From contig CANJKZ010000723.1 in assembly GCA_947471745.1 (NCBI GenBank), forward strand, positions 6,055,001 through 6,119,000: 64,000 nt of DNA, written 5' to 3'. Shown piece by piece: positions 10,087 through 20,757 of the stretch (the first letter of the stretch is position 1; every line of letters begins with the position of its first letter). The DNA comes from Closterium sp. Naga37s-1 (Eukaryota; Streptophyta; Zygnematophyceae; Desmidiales; Closteriaceae). The notes beneath the pieces were generated by a model. The model ran no database searches and had not been told where the DNA came from. It saw nothing but the letters and a program-made list of their open reading frames with translations. The position numbers were made by a program, and so were the translations under genes.

Positions 10087-11033
10087 GGGGAAGAAAGCGG
10101 TACAGTGCAAGTGGGTGCTGAGAATCAAGACCGATGACAAGGGGCAGGTTACCATCTACAAGAGTAGGCTGGTGGCTAAGGGGTTTATGAAGAAGGAGAA
10201 GCATGACTTCAGTGTGATCTTTTCTCCCACTGCCAAACCTCCTACCCTCCGTGTCTTGTTGGCAGATGCAGCCGTTGTTGGAATCATCATTCAGATGGAT
10301 ATATCAATGGCATTCCTCAATGGGATTTTAAAGGAGGATGTGTACATTACGCAGCCGCCTGGGAATGAGGATGATACGGGCAAGGTGTGCAAGCTGAAAA
10401 AGTCCATCTACGGCTTGAAGCAGGCGCCACGCTGCTGGTACCAAAGGTTGGCAGCTGTTTTAGAGGAGATGGGATTCAGGACCAGCAGCTGTGATGAGAA
10501 CCTCTTTCTCAAGGGGGAGGGGGAGAAGCTGGTGATGTTTCTGGTCTATGTGGACGACATTCTTCTCTTCAGCAGCAGCATGAAGAGATCCAGAAAGTGC
10601 AGCAGCAGCTGATGAAGAATTTCAAGTGCAAGACTTTTGGGGAGGTAAGGTACTACGTCGGGATGCAGGTGGAGAGGGATCCAAATCATAGGTGGTTGAA
10701 GCTGCACCAGGAAACGTTTATCAAGGAGCTGGGGGAGAAAAATGGGATTGAGAATGAGCGCAAGGTTGCAACTCCCCTGCCAGCTGAGCTTAAGCTTGTG
10801 AAGGCAGCAGAGGATGAAGGGGTTGAAGCTGAGGAGCAGCAGCAATTTCAGTCATTGGTGGGCAGTCTCTTATACGCAGGAGTTCATACAAGGGCCGACA
10901 TCTCTTTCTCGGTTGGGCAGCTGGATAGGGTGGTGCAGAATCCGTCTGAAGAGCAGGTGGATGCAGTTGAACGTGTGGTGAAGTACCTGAACTCACACCC
11001 AAGCATTGGAGTTCAATACTCCGCATCTGCATA
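10087..11033 (+). pseudogene. Family B reverse transcriptase
   Basis: Copia RT (RVT_2). The frame 10115-10612 has KSRLVAKGF, TLRVLLADAA, IQMDISMAFLNG (first catalytic Asp), KSIYGLKQAPRCWY and YVDDILLF (catalytic DD), all intact. A frameshift at about 10570-10600 moves the chain to 10597-11034, with FKCKTFGEVRYYVGMQVERD, KVATPLPAELKL, and RADISFSVGQLDRVVQNPSEEQVDA. A TAG at 11032-11034 ends it. The polymerase would copy element RNA into cDNA, but cannot be made whole from this locus. Confidence 0.9.
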
Positions 11034-11567
11034 GGTGAAACAGAAGGGGTTGAGGTGCTGAAGGAGAAGGGGGAAAGGCTTGGAGAAGGCAAGCTCTTTC
11101 TCACTTGCTTTACCGATGCTACTTGGGCTTCCGAGAAGGAGGATTCCTCATCTGTGGGAGGATACATCTGTGTAGTTGGGGGAGGACCTGTTGGTTGGAG
11201 GTCCAAGAAGCAGACGGAGACGGCATTCTTCTTTGTTGAATTAGAGTACACTGCGATGTTCCATGGGGTAAAGGAGGTGATTTGGTTGAGGAGGCTGTTA
11301 GAGGAGATTGGCTCGGAGCAGAAGGTTACTACGCCGATGTTTTGTGACATCAAACGAGCTCTTGTGATGGTTAGGAACGCTATGCGTCATGGGCTGAACA
11401 AGCATGTTCGTATCAAGTGGCACTGGATGCATAAGGAGGTGAAGAAGAGGATGGTGAATCCAATCTATATCAAGACTCATCAGCAGCCAGTAGACTTCCT
11501 CACCAAGAGGCTTGCGGATGATCCTCATTGGTGCAGTGTGCGCATGAGTGGAATGAGCATGAACTAG
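11034..11567 (+). pseudogene. Family B RNase H
   Basis: The frame 11055-11567 is a copia RNase H: CFTDATWASEKEDSSSVGGYICVVGGGP with the first catalytic Asp, an altered second motif FFFVELEYTAM (usually SSAEAEYMA), CDIKRAL in place of CDNxxA, then KHVRIKWHWMHKEV, HQQPVDFLTKRLADDPHW and a natural stop at 11565-11567. The C-terminal landmark DFLTKRL is intact. The fold is nearly complete but is separated from RT by a stop and a frameshift. Confidence 0.88.
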
Positions 11568-11596
11568 CATGGGATGATGTGGATGCAACCAGCAAG

Positions 11597-11609
11597 CTGA
11601 GGGGGAGTG
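11597..11609 (+). other. Polypurine tract, family B
   Basis: GCTGAGGGGGAGTG directly precedes the LTR start at 11610. The G run is the usual primer for plus-strand DNA synthesis. The same tract stands before the C LTR (31367) and the E LTR (62513). Confidence 0.75.
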
Positions 11610-12971
11610 TGTTGGGTGCAAATTCACATTGCACGACATCCTGCCGTCTGTTTGTATGAGTATGCGTGTGCGAATGCATTTGCGTCTGAACGGTGTGTTC
11701 GTGTGTTTGCTTGCTATTGCAAGTTTTGCTTGAAGCATTTGCAGGTACTTGCACAATGTGCGCTTCGGCACAACATTGTACGCGCTATGAACAGTGCAAG
11801 CAGAAAGGACAAGCTTGCAAAGGAACCCAAGATGGAAGCTTTGCATCTCGGTTGATAGTGTAGCCATGTGAGAGTACGACGGCTTATGCTGGCTTTGCTA
11901 GCTTGCCTGGACTTTATTATGCTATATCTAGCTTTGGATTATTTTATCATGCATAGATATGCTTGATTTCCTAGGTTAGGTGCATTCCTATATTTTATTA
12001 TAGTTATAGCACCGAACCAGGTTACGTGTACCGAACTCAAGCCTATTCGGTTTCCACCGAATTGCTTTCTACTGAGTTCAGGAAGGTTCTGTTAGGGACG
12101 CTTCGCGACCCTCAGAACATTCGCGTAACACCTGGGTAACTGGCCTTGTGTCGAGACTATATATAGCCTCGTGTTGAACCAAGGTGGATCATTCAATTCA
12201 AACCCACTTTTCTGAGCTCGATCCTAGATCCTCAGAAGCAAGGCAGGCACTACATGAGTACAATGTAGGTGAAGGTTGGATGTTGTTTATCTGCATACTA
12301 CAGGCCCAGGGCAAACTAGCGGAACCAGCATTTGGCTGGTTGGGCAAAGACAGAACAGGTTGTGTTTTTAGGACCTGCACCTGGTTGTTGTTTTCTCATG
12401 TTGGAAAGACATAACCAGAGGTTGTTTACCAACCTACCACCTGCTGTTTTGTCCAGTCAGGCTGGTTCTGTTGCTTGGAATTATTTGGGATCATCCTTCG
12501 TTGTTCCCAGGTTGATTCCTAAGGTACTTGCTAGCTAGAACTCTTTTACCCCTTACCTGTTTGTGCCTGGATATAGTCAATTTGATTCAAGCGAAGTCCT
12601 CATTTGCTGGAATTTCGTTTCTACGCGGTTCGACGGCGGAATGCTTCCGAGTCAGCGCTAGTACGCTAGCACTACGACGTTAGTTCGACGCTGTCCAAGC
12701 TATAACTTCGTAATGGTAGAGCTTTTTGCAACTTGGTTCATTTTATATCTCTTGGAGCGAGATTCGACGTAGCAAATTCTCAGCTTAATCCGATCGACGG
12801 TCTGCAAGGCACGCTGCGCAACGTACAAGGTACTCTTCTTATTTGGATAAATTATTATTGACCTCTCTCTCTCTATCTTTATAGGGGATGGTCTGGTACC
12901 AGGCACTCAGGGACCCTTGGAGGTGTCCCCGAGGAGAGGTTCTAAGTTTAATTATGCCCTTTGTACCAACA
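11610..12971 (+). repeat. 3' LTR, family B
   Basis: A 1,362-bp LTR from TGTTGGGTGC to TTTGTACCAACA. It aligns along its length with the inverted solo LTR 29788-30865, apart from about 370 extra bases at about 11871-12238. Shared landmarks are the opening inverted repeat GTGCAA...TTGCAC, the block GGCCCAGGGCAAACTAGCGG, and the terminal block CCCTTGGAGGTGTCCCCGAGG. It adjoins internal family A LTR sequence at 12972 with no target duplication, so the junction is a deletion or recombination. Confidence 0.85.
11871..12238 (+). other. Extra segment with TATA box inside the B LTR
   Basis: These about 370 bases are absent from the inverted B LTR at 29788-30865. The segment contains a TATA-like ACTATATATAGCC at about 12156 and a GC-rich imperfect palindrome around GACGCTTCGCGACCC (12096 on). 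It may be an insertion here or a deletion in the other copy. No terminal repeats or target duplication are visible. Confidence 0.5.
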
Positions 12972-13573
12972 CCAACTTCGTGGTCGGGTGTGCGGAAAAA
13001 ATGCAGCCAAGTGACTGCAGTGGGCGACGCCGACTTGGGCAAGCTGGTCGACGAACTTGGTCGACCTGCATAGGGGCCAATACAAGCCGTTGACTTTGGG
13101 GGAGCCAACGGCCGACTTCAACTCGGTGGTCGACGAGGGGAGACGTCGACCTGGGAGGGGGGCTGAATTAAGAGGGCGCCGACTTTGGGAGGTCGACTTG
13201 GGAGGACGACCTGGGAGGGCGTCGACTTGGTGACGGCGACCTGGGGAAGCCGGCTGGGTGCAGTCCGCGACTAGTAGTTCTGGTCGACCTGAAGTGGTCG
13301 ATGGATGATGGTCGTCGACCTGGGTGGCCGATGGGCACGAGGAGAAGCAGCTGGTTGGAAGTCGACCTGCATGCTTTCTAGCATCTAATGTAGACTTGCT
13401 TGATAACTTTGTTGCCATAATTGTTCTAAACTTTTGCTAGTAAAACTCTTGCCAATTCTCCCCATGAATGTGCGCGTAGAAAAACACAAGCAAACGTAAA
13501 AGGAACGCTACGATCGCTCCCACACCCGTGCCTTCCCCGTAGTCTAGCTCCCGCTGTAGTAGTTTTCTCCGCA
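12972..13573 (+). repeat. 5' LTR fragment, family A (element A2)
   Basis: This starts inside the A LTR at the ACTTCGTGGTCGGGTGTG block and ends GTAGTTTTCTCCGCA. The LTR head is missing, replaced by the preceding B LTR. It has GTCGAC-rich sequence like the other A LTRs but a diverged middle. The sequence TGGTGCGGTGAG at 13574, the family A primer site, follows directly. Confidence 0.85.
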
Positions 13574-13660
13574 TGGTGCGGTGAGTCTAGACAGCACCAC
13601 GATTTACCTTCACTATAGCCGACTTAAGTGCGCACTATCTATTTCGTTGGTATCGGCAGC

Positions 13661-14040
13661 TCTGTTAGTCGCCATGGTCGAACCCGTAGTAGACGCGGGG
13701 GTAGTGGATTCCTTGGAGATGCGGTTGGAGGATGCGATGAGACGTCACGAGGCTGGCGAGTTCAGGCCGAACCTCCCGTTGAAGGTCGTCAAGCTGGGCA
13801 TCGTGCAAGGTGGGCGACAGAGTTTCTTGGACGCAGGTCATCGGGCATGGCAGTTCATCACGTCGACGTATCAGGTCATCGACGACCTGTACATCAGCCA
13901 GTTTGAGGAGCAGATGACACACCTGAGATGGGCGAGCACGAGACGGCGACCGACTACTGCAACCAGGCTCAGCGGATTCTTGCCAACATGCGGATGGCCG
14001 GCGTCCAGTACTCGACGTCATCGTACGATGGCGGCAAGGG
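13661..14040 (+). pseudogene. Family A gag, internally deleted (A2)
   Basis: The frame 13581-14453 starts with leader-derived residues, then gag-like VVDSLEMRLEDAMRRHEAGEF and DAGHRAWQFITSTYQVIDDLYISQFEEQMTHL. A shift at about 13930 moves to MGEHETATDYCNQAQRILANMRMAGVQYSTSSYD. The sequence then jumps straight to the protease-proximal CSLVGVVEPTV (about 14055). About 500 bases present in A1, including the whole zinc knuckle, are missing. Without the knuckle, RNA packaging by this gag would fail. Confidence 0.83.
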
Positions 14041-14460
14041 ACGAGGCAACCGGCAGGCGTCGTGCTCCTTGGTCGGCGTCGTGGAGCCGACCGTTTTGCT
14101 CGTGCCGGAGGCCGGCGAGGACTTCCAGGCAGTGGCAGCAGCGGTGCAGGCGAACCGGGCAGTGGTCCTGTTTGAAAGCGGCTGCTCGCACGATCGGATG
14201 GGAACGAAGGAAGCCTTTCGTCGACTTGGGGCCGAGCAGCGACATCAAGAACGTGCGTAGCTTCAATAGGGCGCAGCAAGACGTCCAGGGCCATGGTACT
14301 GTTGCCCTGCAAGGAGAGGCCGGGAAGCAGGTGCTTGTCGCCGACATGCTCTACGTCCCGGGTGTGCAGGCAAACCTGCTGTCAGCCGGCCAGCTGGAGG
14401 AGAGCGGTGTGAAGATGCAGGACGACGGCGAAAGGATGCTGCTCGCCTCGTAAGTAGGGG
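14041..14460 (+). pseudogene. Family A protease domain (A2)
   Basis: The frame 13928-14260 carries SCSLVGVVEPTVLLVPEAGE, then AVVLFESGCSHDRMGTKEAF. The catalytic DSG of A1 reads ESG here, so the active-site Asp is replaced. After a frameshift the linker follows in the 13581-14453 frame: SSDIKNVRSFNRAQQDVQG, VLVADMLYVPGVQANLLSAGQL. A stop (14451-14453) ends it. Inactive on two counts. Confidence 0.83.
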
Positions 14461-15630
14461 ACGTTTTTGGCTGGGCGAAGTTTACCAGCCGTCTTCCCTT
14501 TGCCCTTGCACTACAAAGTGGAGGTCAACACCGACTGTGCTTTGCGGGCGATCGTCTCGGCAACGAAGTCAATACCGGCCAGGTGGCACGTGAGGCTAGC
14601 GCACATCGGCGTCAACACCATAACGAGCTCGGCTAAGCACGAGGCCACCACCGGCCTGGACATCAAGCTGTCGGCCGGCACCGACTCTCCGTGTATCTTG
14701 TGCGTCAGTGGGAAGCTGGCGCGGCACATCTTCCCCAGCAAGGGCCGGACACCGACGACGCCCTGGCCGTTGTGCACATCGACCAGTGCGGGCCGTTCCG
14801 GGTGGCTGCCAAGGATGGCAGCCTGTACTTCTTGTTGCTGAAGGACCGCAAGACCCGCTTCGTGTGGGTGAGGCCGGTCGCCAAGATGTCTGACGTGCTG
14901 TGGGAGTTTGAGAAGTGGCTGCTTGTGGCTGAGCGATAGACAAAGAAGTCAGTGCTGATGCTGCGCTCCGATCGCATATGGGAGTTCCTCCGAAGCTGTT
15001 CCACCGACTTTGTGGATAGCAAGGGAATCATCCACGACTTGACCTGCCCATACACCCCGCAGCAGAACAGGATAGCAGAGCGGGAGATGAGGACGGTGAT
15101 CGAGTTAGTACGAACGATGCTGCTGCACATGGGCGTGCAGCATCACTGGTGGCACCTCGCTCTGCGGCAGGCCGTCTGGGTCCGCGACTGCTTGGAGAGG
15201 TCGATGCTCCCGTCGGGGACGACACCGTACCAACTGCTGACTGGGAAAAAGCCCGACTTGACGTTGGCACGGGTGTTGGTCCGCATGGAGCAGTTTGTGG
15301 TCCCTGAGCAGCAACGCGGTGGGAAGCTGGCACCGAAGACCCGGTGGGGTCTTCACCTCGGTGTGTCAGAGGAGTGCAAAGGCTGGGAGCTCCTCGACCT
15401 TGCTGACAACCAGGTGGTCACCATGTCCAACGTGGTGTTCTACGAGACCATGTCGATGGAGGTGTGGAAGTCGGAGCATGGGCCAGCGTCAAGACGAATG
15501 CAGGTCAACCCGCCGACGGACACCTCAACGGCGATACTCCCATTGGTCGCCGAGGTCGGTGAGCCTGCTGATGAGGATGTCGAGGATGTCCTCCCCAACC
15601 CCCTCCTCTTGTCTCCCCACCCCTTGTAGC
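14461..15630 (+). pseudogene. Family A integrase (A2)
   Basis: The integrase N-terminus is HVRLAHIGVNTITSSAKHEAT..., CILCVSGKLARHIFP (14467-14841 frame). After a frameshift come VVHIDQCGPFRVAAKDGSLY (first catalytic Asp present), RTRFVWVRPV-type sequence, and a TAG at 14937-14939. The frame 14952-15629 has LRSDRIWEFLRS, where the usual DRGGEF is damaged, then QQNRIAEREMRT with the Glu, MGVQHHWWHLALRQAVWVRDC, KKPDLTLARV and the post-integrase linker. It retains all three acidic positions but has stops and frameshifts. Confidence 0.85.
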
Positions 15631-16078
15631 CCACCTGCATGGGCTGACGCCGTCGTCGGCCTCCGGAGATGAGGGGGGCAGTTGGGCGTCGCCTGTGGCG
15701 CCGACTGGTGGCATCGCCGGTGGCCAGACGTGACGCCAAGAAAGTCGGAGTGGGGCGAACGTCGTCAATGACAGGGGATTACCGGGCGGAGGAGATGCAG
15801 CCGACTTCGCTGAAGTAGATGAAGGAGGTGTCGGCAGGGAAGCCGTCGACAAGGGAGCAGATTGCAGTGAAGCCGACTAGGGAGCTGTCGCCAACCGGGC
15901 AGTCGGCAAGGAGCCGACGACTGGGGAGAAGTCGTCTAAGCAGCCGACCTCGGTGAAGCAGGCAGCTGAGGACGGTGAAGCTGGCTATCATAATGGAGAG
16001 AAATCAGAGGGCGAGGAGTCCACTGACAGTGACGTGGTGAGTCGCAGCCGAGAACCCTGAGCTGCGACGTTCAGGCCG
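15631..16078 (+). pseudogene. Pol linker between integrase and RT, family A (A2)
   Basis: Poorly conserved spacer. Just before it the integrase frame has PPTDTSTAILPLVAEVGEPADEDVEDV, which is also found in the inverted copies (40156-40474 and 47230-47598). After a stop at 15627-15629 the sequence is repetitive for GCCGAC and encodes no long frame. I see no other feature in it. Confidence 0.6.
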
Positions 16079-16868
16079 ATGCCGGGGCAGCCTGAGTGGC
16101 TAATCTTCCATGCCTACTTGCCGCCAACCACCTATACCACACTACTTGACGATAAAAACGCCGACGTCGACCTGCCAGAGCTCGACCTTGACATGCACGC
16201 CAACCCTGATTACCGCTGGGACATCGCAACGATGACGGTGAAGGAGGCGTTGGCGAGCTGGAAGGGCAAGGAGGTGAAAGCCGCTATGGACGAGAAGATT
16301 CGCAGATTCATCGCCAACAGCACTTGGGTGCTAGTCGACCGCCCCCCTTGGGCAAACATCATGAAAAACTAGTGGGTGCTGATGACGAAGTACTACACCG
16401 ACGACACCGTCGAGCGCAAAAAGGCAAGGCTGGTTGTGAAGAGTTTCGCGCCGGTGAGCAGCTATGTTACGCTGAGGATCTTCCTCAGCATCGTCGCCGT
16501 CCTCCACCTCAACCTGATGCAGCTCGACATGAAGAATGCCTTCCTCTAAAGCAAGCTCGATCAGGTGCCGTACATTTACCAGCCGGACTACTACAACGAC
16601 GGGACCGGCCAAGTGTGCAAGCTGCTGAAGAGCCTGTGCGGGCTGAAGCAGTCGCCGCTGCTGTGGTACAAGGCGCTCGACGACGTGCTAGACGGAGCCG
16701 ACTGGAAGAAGAGCCAGGTCACCCAGGCGCTCTACTTCAAGGTCGGCGACGATGATGCGACTTGCTGGGTGCAGGTCCACGTTGACGACCTGCTCGCCGT
16801 CAGCAGCAGCTCTGCGATGTTGAGGAATCTGAAGGAACTACTGGAGGCTGCGGGTGCAGCGCATGACG
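16079..16868 (+). pseudogene. Family A reverse transcriptase, C-truncated (A2)
   Basis: Copia RT of a lineage distinct from B, C, D and E. It has MTVKEALASWKGKEVKAAMDEKI, TWVLVDRPPWANIMKN, a TAG (16369-16371), then WVLMTKYYTDD and KARLVVKSFAPVSSYVTLRI in another frame. A short stretch normally lying between KSF and APVSS seems deleted. LMQLDMKNAFL keeps the first catalytic Asp, followed by a TAA. Then come LKSLCGLKQSPLLWY and VQVHVDDLLAV, HVDD in place of YVDD. At about 16868 it fuses to LTR sequence. RNase H is missing. Confidence 0.85.
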
Positions 16869-17200
16869 ACCGCCTTGCTGCAGGGTTGACACGCCGTCAA
16901 CTTGCTACCTTGGAAAGTCGCCACCTTGCAGTGCTGGAGCGCGGTTGACTTTGCAGTGCTGGAGCGCGGTGGACCTAGCTGCGCTGGCGGTCGACCTGAC
17001 TGTGCGCTAGGCAGTTTTGCTTCTAATATAGTCAGTGTTGCCATTGTTGTTGCAACCATTGTTCTCAATCTTTGCTAGCAAACTCTTGCAGCTTTGCCCT
17101 GTGAAAGCACAAGTGCTACAAAACACTAAGGAACGCTAATATCACTCACACAACCGTACCTTCCCCCGTAATCTAGATCCCACCGTTGTAGAGTTACTCT
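16869..17200 (+). repeat. 3' LTR fragment, family A (A2)
   Basis: GACACGCCGTCAACTTGC, then TGGAGCGCGG...GACC blocks and AAACTCTTGCAGCTTTGCCC, as in the 3' half of A LTRs. It ends near CGTTGTAGAGTTACTCTTCTCA. This end variant matches the LTRs ending at 27287 and starting (inverted) at 37552 and 46634. The LTR head is lost in the fusion with RT. Confidence 0.75.
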
Positions 17201-17224
17201 TCTCAAAAAACGCTTTTTTTTTTT

Positions 17225-17605
17225 ATATATCAACGAGACGGGTAAGTAACGCACCTATTCTTAGGACAAACTACATGGGTAAGTAACACACTTACTCTTA
17301 GGACCAACCATTTGAGTTAAGAACGCATTTACTCTTGGTACCAACCATATCGATAAGAAACGCACTTTGTTGTAGTACCAACAATAAGGGTAAGTAACGC
17401 TCTTCTTCTTTGTACCAACCATATAGGTACGTAGCGCATTTATTCTTGGCACCAACTATATCGGTAAGAACACACATATATATATAATTCCAACTATTTG
17501 GGTAAGTAACGTAATTACTTGTTGTACCAACCCTAAGGGTAATTAACTCACTTATTCTTAGTTCCAACCATATGGGTAAGTGACATGTTTACTCTTAGAA
17601 CCAAC
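17225..17605 (-). repeat. 37-bp satellite array S3
   Basis: About ten degenerate monomers containing ACCAACCATATCGGTAAG-like units with TTACTCTTAGTACC. A run of T (17210-17222) precedes it. On the right an LTR (family H, inverted) begins at 17606. No gene seen. The array reads in the same base orientation as S1 and S2. Confidence 0.85.
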
Positions 17606-17981
17606 TGTTAGAATCTGAGAATGAATAACTAGAATGAGCAAGTACAAGGGTATAGCAAACCTAACCCTAGCACTAACCAAGGTGTACACCACCTAGACTA
17701 AACAATACAAAATTTAACAATCATAGTTTGACATACCCCCATAGTCTAGGTGACGGCAGTCCTGTGGAGAGCAACAAACAACCCAAGAGCAAGGGTCACA
17801 GGATCAGTAAGCAAGAACAAGCAACGGTCACAAGACCAGTTCACAAAAACAAAGCAACTCTCAGGGTGGATCTCAAGATCACCACACAGTCCGAGAACAA
17901 GCAAGACGCCACAAGGTTAGTCCACATGCAAATATATGGCAGATATAAGAGATGCAAGAGTACAAGACATGCATGACAAAC
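17606..17981 (-). repeat. LTR of inverted copia element H, left part
   Basis: On the plus strand it starts TGTTAGAATCTGAG, which would be the ...TAACA end of a minus-strand LTR. The right part is 25467-25551, where the plus sequence ends AGTACAACA, i.e. TGTTGTACT on the minus strand. Together they give an LTR of about 460 bp, split by element D with an imperfect 5-bp target duplication (CAAAC/CAAGC). AT-rich TATATA sequence lies at 25516-25530. Limits are inferred from TG...CA ends and the nearby pol stop, and no polypurine tract is clear. Confidence 0.5.
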
Positions 17982-19409
17982 TGTTGGGTGCAAGAATTTA
18001 TTTTTGCACGTCAACCAGCCGCCTGTGTCGCATTTTGCATTGTGTGTGTGTGCGCATTTTTCATTTTTATCTTGCGATGTTCTGTGCACATTTGTTCTTG
18101 CATTTTGTGTGTTTCGTTTTCATTGGTAATTGCATTTTATGTTTGTGCATTTTCAGTTTCGTTTTCACTGTTCCCATGAAGCACTCAAATGAGGCTCACA
18201 TGATGCGCTCAAATGAGGCTCACATGATGCGCTCAAATGAGGCTCGCATGATACGCTCAAATGAGACTCCCACAAAGCCTCAAATGAGGCCCTCATGAAA
18301 CTCAAATGAGTTCTCATGAAAGTCACATGAGAAATATTTCATGCGAGGCTCATATGGGCGAGCTTCGAATGATTTATGCAAGGCTCATCGAAGTTCCATA
18401 TGCCTCGAATATTTCATACGAGGCTTATGTGAGTGAGTGGTGTGCAGGGGGGGCTCGAAAGTTTGACTGGTCAAAGGGGTGCTGTTTGACCGTTTTCGCG
18501 CGAGTCAAAGGGTGCGAAAATCAAGACCGCGTGTGGGTCCTCAGGGCTCGGGCGTGTGCCGCGTCTTGTTGCGCGTGCACTGTACTGCACGATCGCAACA
18601 AGACAGGGCTCATTTCGGCCCTGTCCTGCACTGTACACGCGCATGATTTCGATCATGACGCGCTGTACAGCACGACCAAGAAAAATCTCGGTCGTGCGTG
18701 TGGCACGAGGGGTGCTCGGAATTTACAGTTGAAAAACTGTTTTCCGAGTTGACTCAAGGGACGAGAAATTTCTCGCAAAAGTCAATTCGCTTTGCGGAAT
18801 CATTTCGACACAGGTGCAAATCGGTTACTCCGTTTTCCAAACGGTAAAAACCGTTATATAACTGTGAGCTCGCATGAAGACATTGGAGCTATATTGGAGC
18901 CATATGCAAGTCTCATGAGTGTACACATTTGAGTCAGCAGGGGCGATTGTTACAAGTGCAATTTGAAGACAGTTTTTAACAACAGGAGGATACAGCCAAA
19001 TGCTCATGGGGTTGTGCAACTGTTTTCAAGATACAGCGTGGCAAAATCCTGCGAGCTAGTTAAACAACTGTTTTCTACTTGCTCCTGCCTGTGCGTAGAA
19101 TTTATATAAATGTGTGCTTGTACCTGTCAAGATTAATCTAATGCATTCGCGTTTTTCAAGCTCGCATTCTACTACTTCGTATTGACGAGAGTAGAAAGAT
19201 TACCTTGGTGCTGCCGAAATTCTCCTCGACCAGTTTGCTCGTCATGCAAGCTGAGCAAGGCATAACTACTCACCTGCTGTTTTCTACGCCCTTGGCTAGG
19301 AGGTGACAAGCTGTCACACTCGAAGGGCTGCAAGTGATGTTAAGTGTTGCCAAGTTAAGCTTGTAGTTCAAGCTTTAATCGCTTCCGCATAACGTTATAG
19401 CTGTCAACA
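17982..19409 (+). repeat. 5' LTR of element D
   Basis: 1,428 bp from TGTTGGGTGCAAGAATT to TATAGCTGTCAACA. It opens with an inverted repeat GTGCAA...TTGCAC. At 18176-18300 there are tandem 24-bp units like CACATGATGCGCTCAAATGA. A TATA-like GTTATATAACTG lies at about 18853-18864 and would fit the U3 promoter. Purine/pyrimidine dyads such as CAGTTGAAAAACTG (18726) occur upstream. Confidence 0.9.
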
Positions 19410-19411
19410 CA

Positions 19412-19423
19412 TGGTATCAGAGC
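19412..19423 (+). other. Primer-binding site of element D (initiator tRNA-Met type)
   Basis: TGGTATCAGAGC, two bases after the LTR terminal CA. It is complementary to the 3' end of plant initiator tRNA-Met, the usual primer of copia elements. Confidence 0.9.
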
Positions 19424-19454
19424 TGGTACTTAGTCGTTTTAAACGTATCCAACG

Positions 19455-20530
19455 ATGGGGTCGCCTGGAGAAGAAGGGACTTCAGTTCCCGCGAGTAGTG
19501 GTAGCCAGGAATCTGGAGTATCCGCGCCTAGGGTATCACGGACGAACCAGGGCCTACTACTAAGGGAAGTTCTGAAAAACTTCTCCGTCGACAAATTCAG
19601 TGATGAAGGGTACGACACTGGTCCTGAAAGATGCAATTGTATTTTCTGCAGATAGGACTTCTCAAAGTCATGATCGGCAGTGAGAAACGCCCTAGCAACC
19701 CGGAACTTCAGGGCAATTGGGACGAACGTTCCTCAGCTGGATACTACATTCTCTCTCAGAGCTTAGACCTCGCCCAACGCCAGCACATAATGCATCTCCT
19801 TCCAGAGGATGAGTACGGACCTAAGGCGTGGGCCGTACTCAAGGACCTTCATGTACCTACCTCAGTTGTAGCCACGCTCATGCTAGAGAGGGAACTCTCC
19901 ACCCTGCGCCTTAGTGAGGGAGAACTGGTTCAACCCATCCTAGATAAGCTTAGGGACCTCTACGCCAAGCTAGCTATTGCAGGCATCACCTACCTCGAGT
20001 CAACGAAGTGTGTAAAGATGTTGTCGCTGCTGCCGGAGTCTTGGATGGTCTTCACCAGTGGCCTTAGTCTTCCCCAAAACCAAAGTCTTTGGACCTTGGA
20101 GTGGATCCGCACAAAGATACTCGAGGAGGACTTCCGGAGGCGTCAGTTAAGGGGAGGTGAAGAGGGGAGCAGCAGCTACGCTATGCAAGGAGGAAAACGG
20201 GGAGGAGGCAAGAAATGGCAAGGGGCTGGGAGAGGAGCATCAAAAGAAGAGGAGCCCCCAAATCAGCAAGGTGGCAGAGGAGCAGGGCGTGGAGGTGGCA
20301 GAGGTGGCAGAGGTTAAAGAGGTGGTGGAAGGGGACCTGGGAGAATGGAAGGCAAGTGTTGGTTTTGTGAGAAAGTGGGTCACCCGTGGTTTAAGTGCAG
20401 GACCAAACCCACCTGGTGGACCCCTCCAACAGGACTCAAGATGGGAGCGGCGCCGGAGCGGTTGCCGATGATGAACCGGCTGAACAAGAGGAGAGGGAAG
20501 CCGGTCAGTTCTTCCACGTTGGTGAGCCGG
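19455..20530 (+). pseudogene. Element D gag with zinc knuckle
   Basis: It starts at ATG 19455 (MGSPGEEGTSVPASSGS...), the first ATG after the primer site. The N-terminus LLLREVLKNFSVDKFSDEGYD is typical of copia gag. A frameshift at about 19610 moves to frame 19631-20317: QLYFLQIGLLKVMIGSEKRP, LMLERELSTLRLSEGELVQ, CVKMLSLLPESWMVF and a Gly/Arg-rich RNA-binding tail. A TAA at 20315-20317 interrupts it, and the same frame then gives CWFCEKVGHPWFKC, an intact CCHC knuckle (about 20352-20393). One frameshift and one stop inactivate it. Confidence 0.9.
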
Positions 20531-20757
20531 ATGAGGTCGCAGTAATCGCCCATGCTGGAGCCGAGCTGCACCCGCTCAACACGTGGATTTTGGACACAGG
20601 AGCAGCATGGACTATGACGCCAAGGGCTGATCTCCTGGACAATGTGGGAGCAGCACCAATTGCTGAAGTGAAGTCGGCTTCCGGGCATGCGCTCAAGGTG
20701 ATGGGGGCGGGGCGCGCTTTATTCAAGGGAGCGCTGACGACAAACCGGTGGTGCTAA
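20531..20757 (+). pseudogene. Element D aspartic protease
   Basis: The frame 20395-20757 encodes HAGAELHPLNTWILDTGAAWTMTPRADLLDN with the DTGA active site intact, then SASGHALKVMGAGRALFKGAL. A frameshift and stop at 20757 cut it before the LLVPDL segment, which follows in another frame with a TAG. Confidence 0.88.

Noticed and set aside
18176..18300. CRISPR-like regular repeats in the D LTR
   Set aside because: The 24-bp units follow each other directly without unique spacers, and recur in all D LTRs. They are tandem repeats in a retrotransposon LTR.
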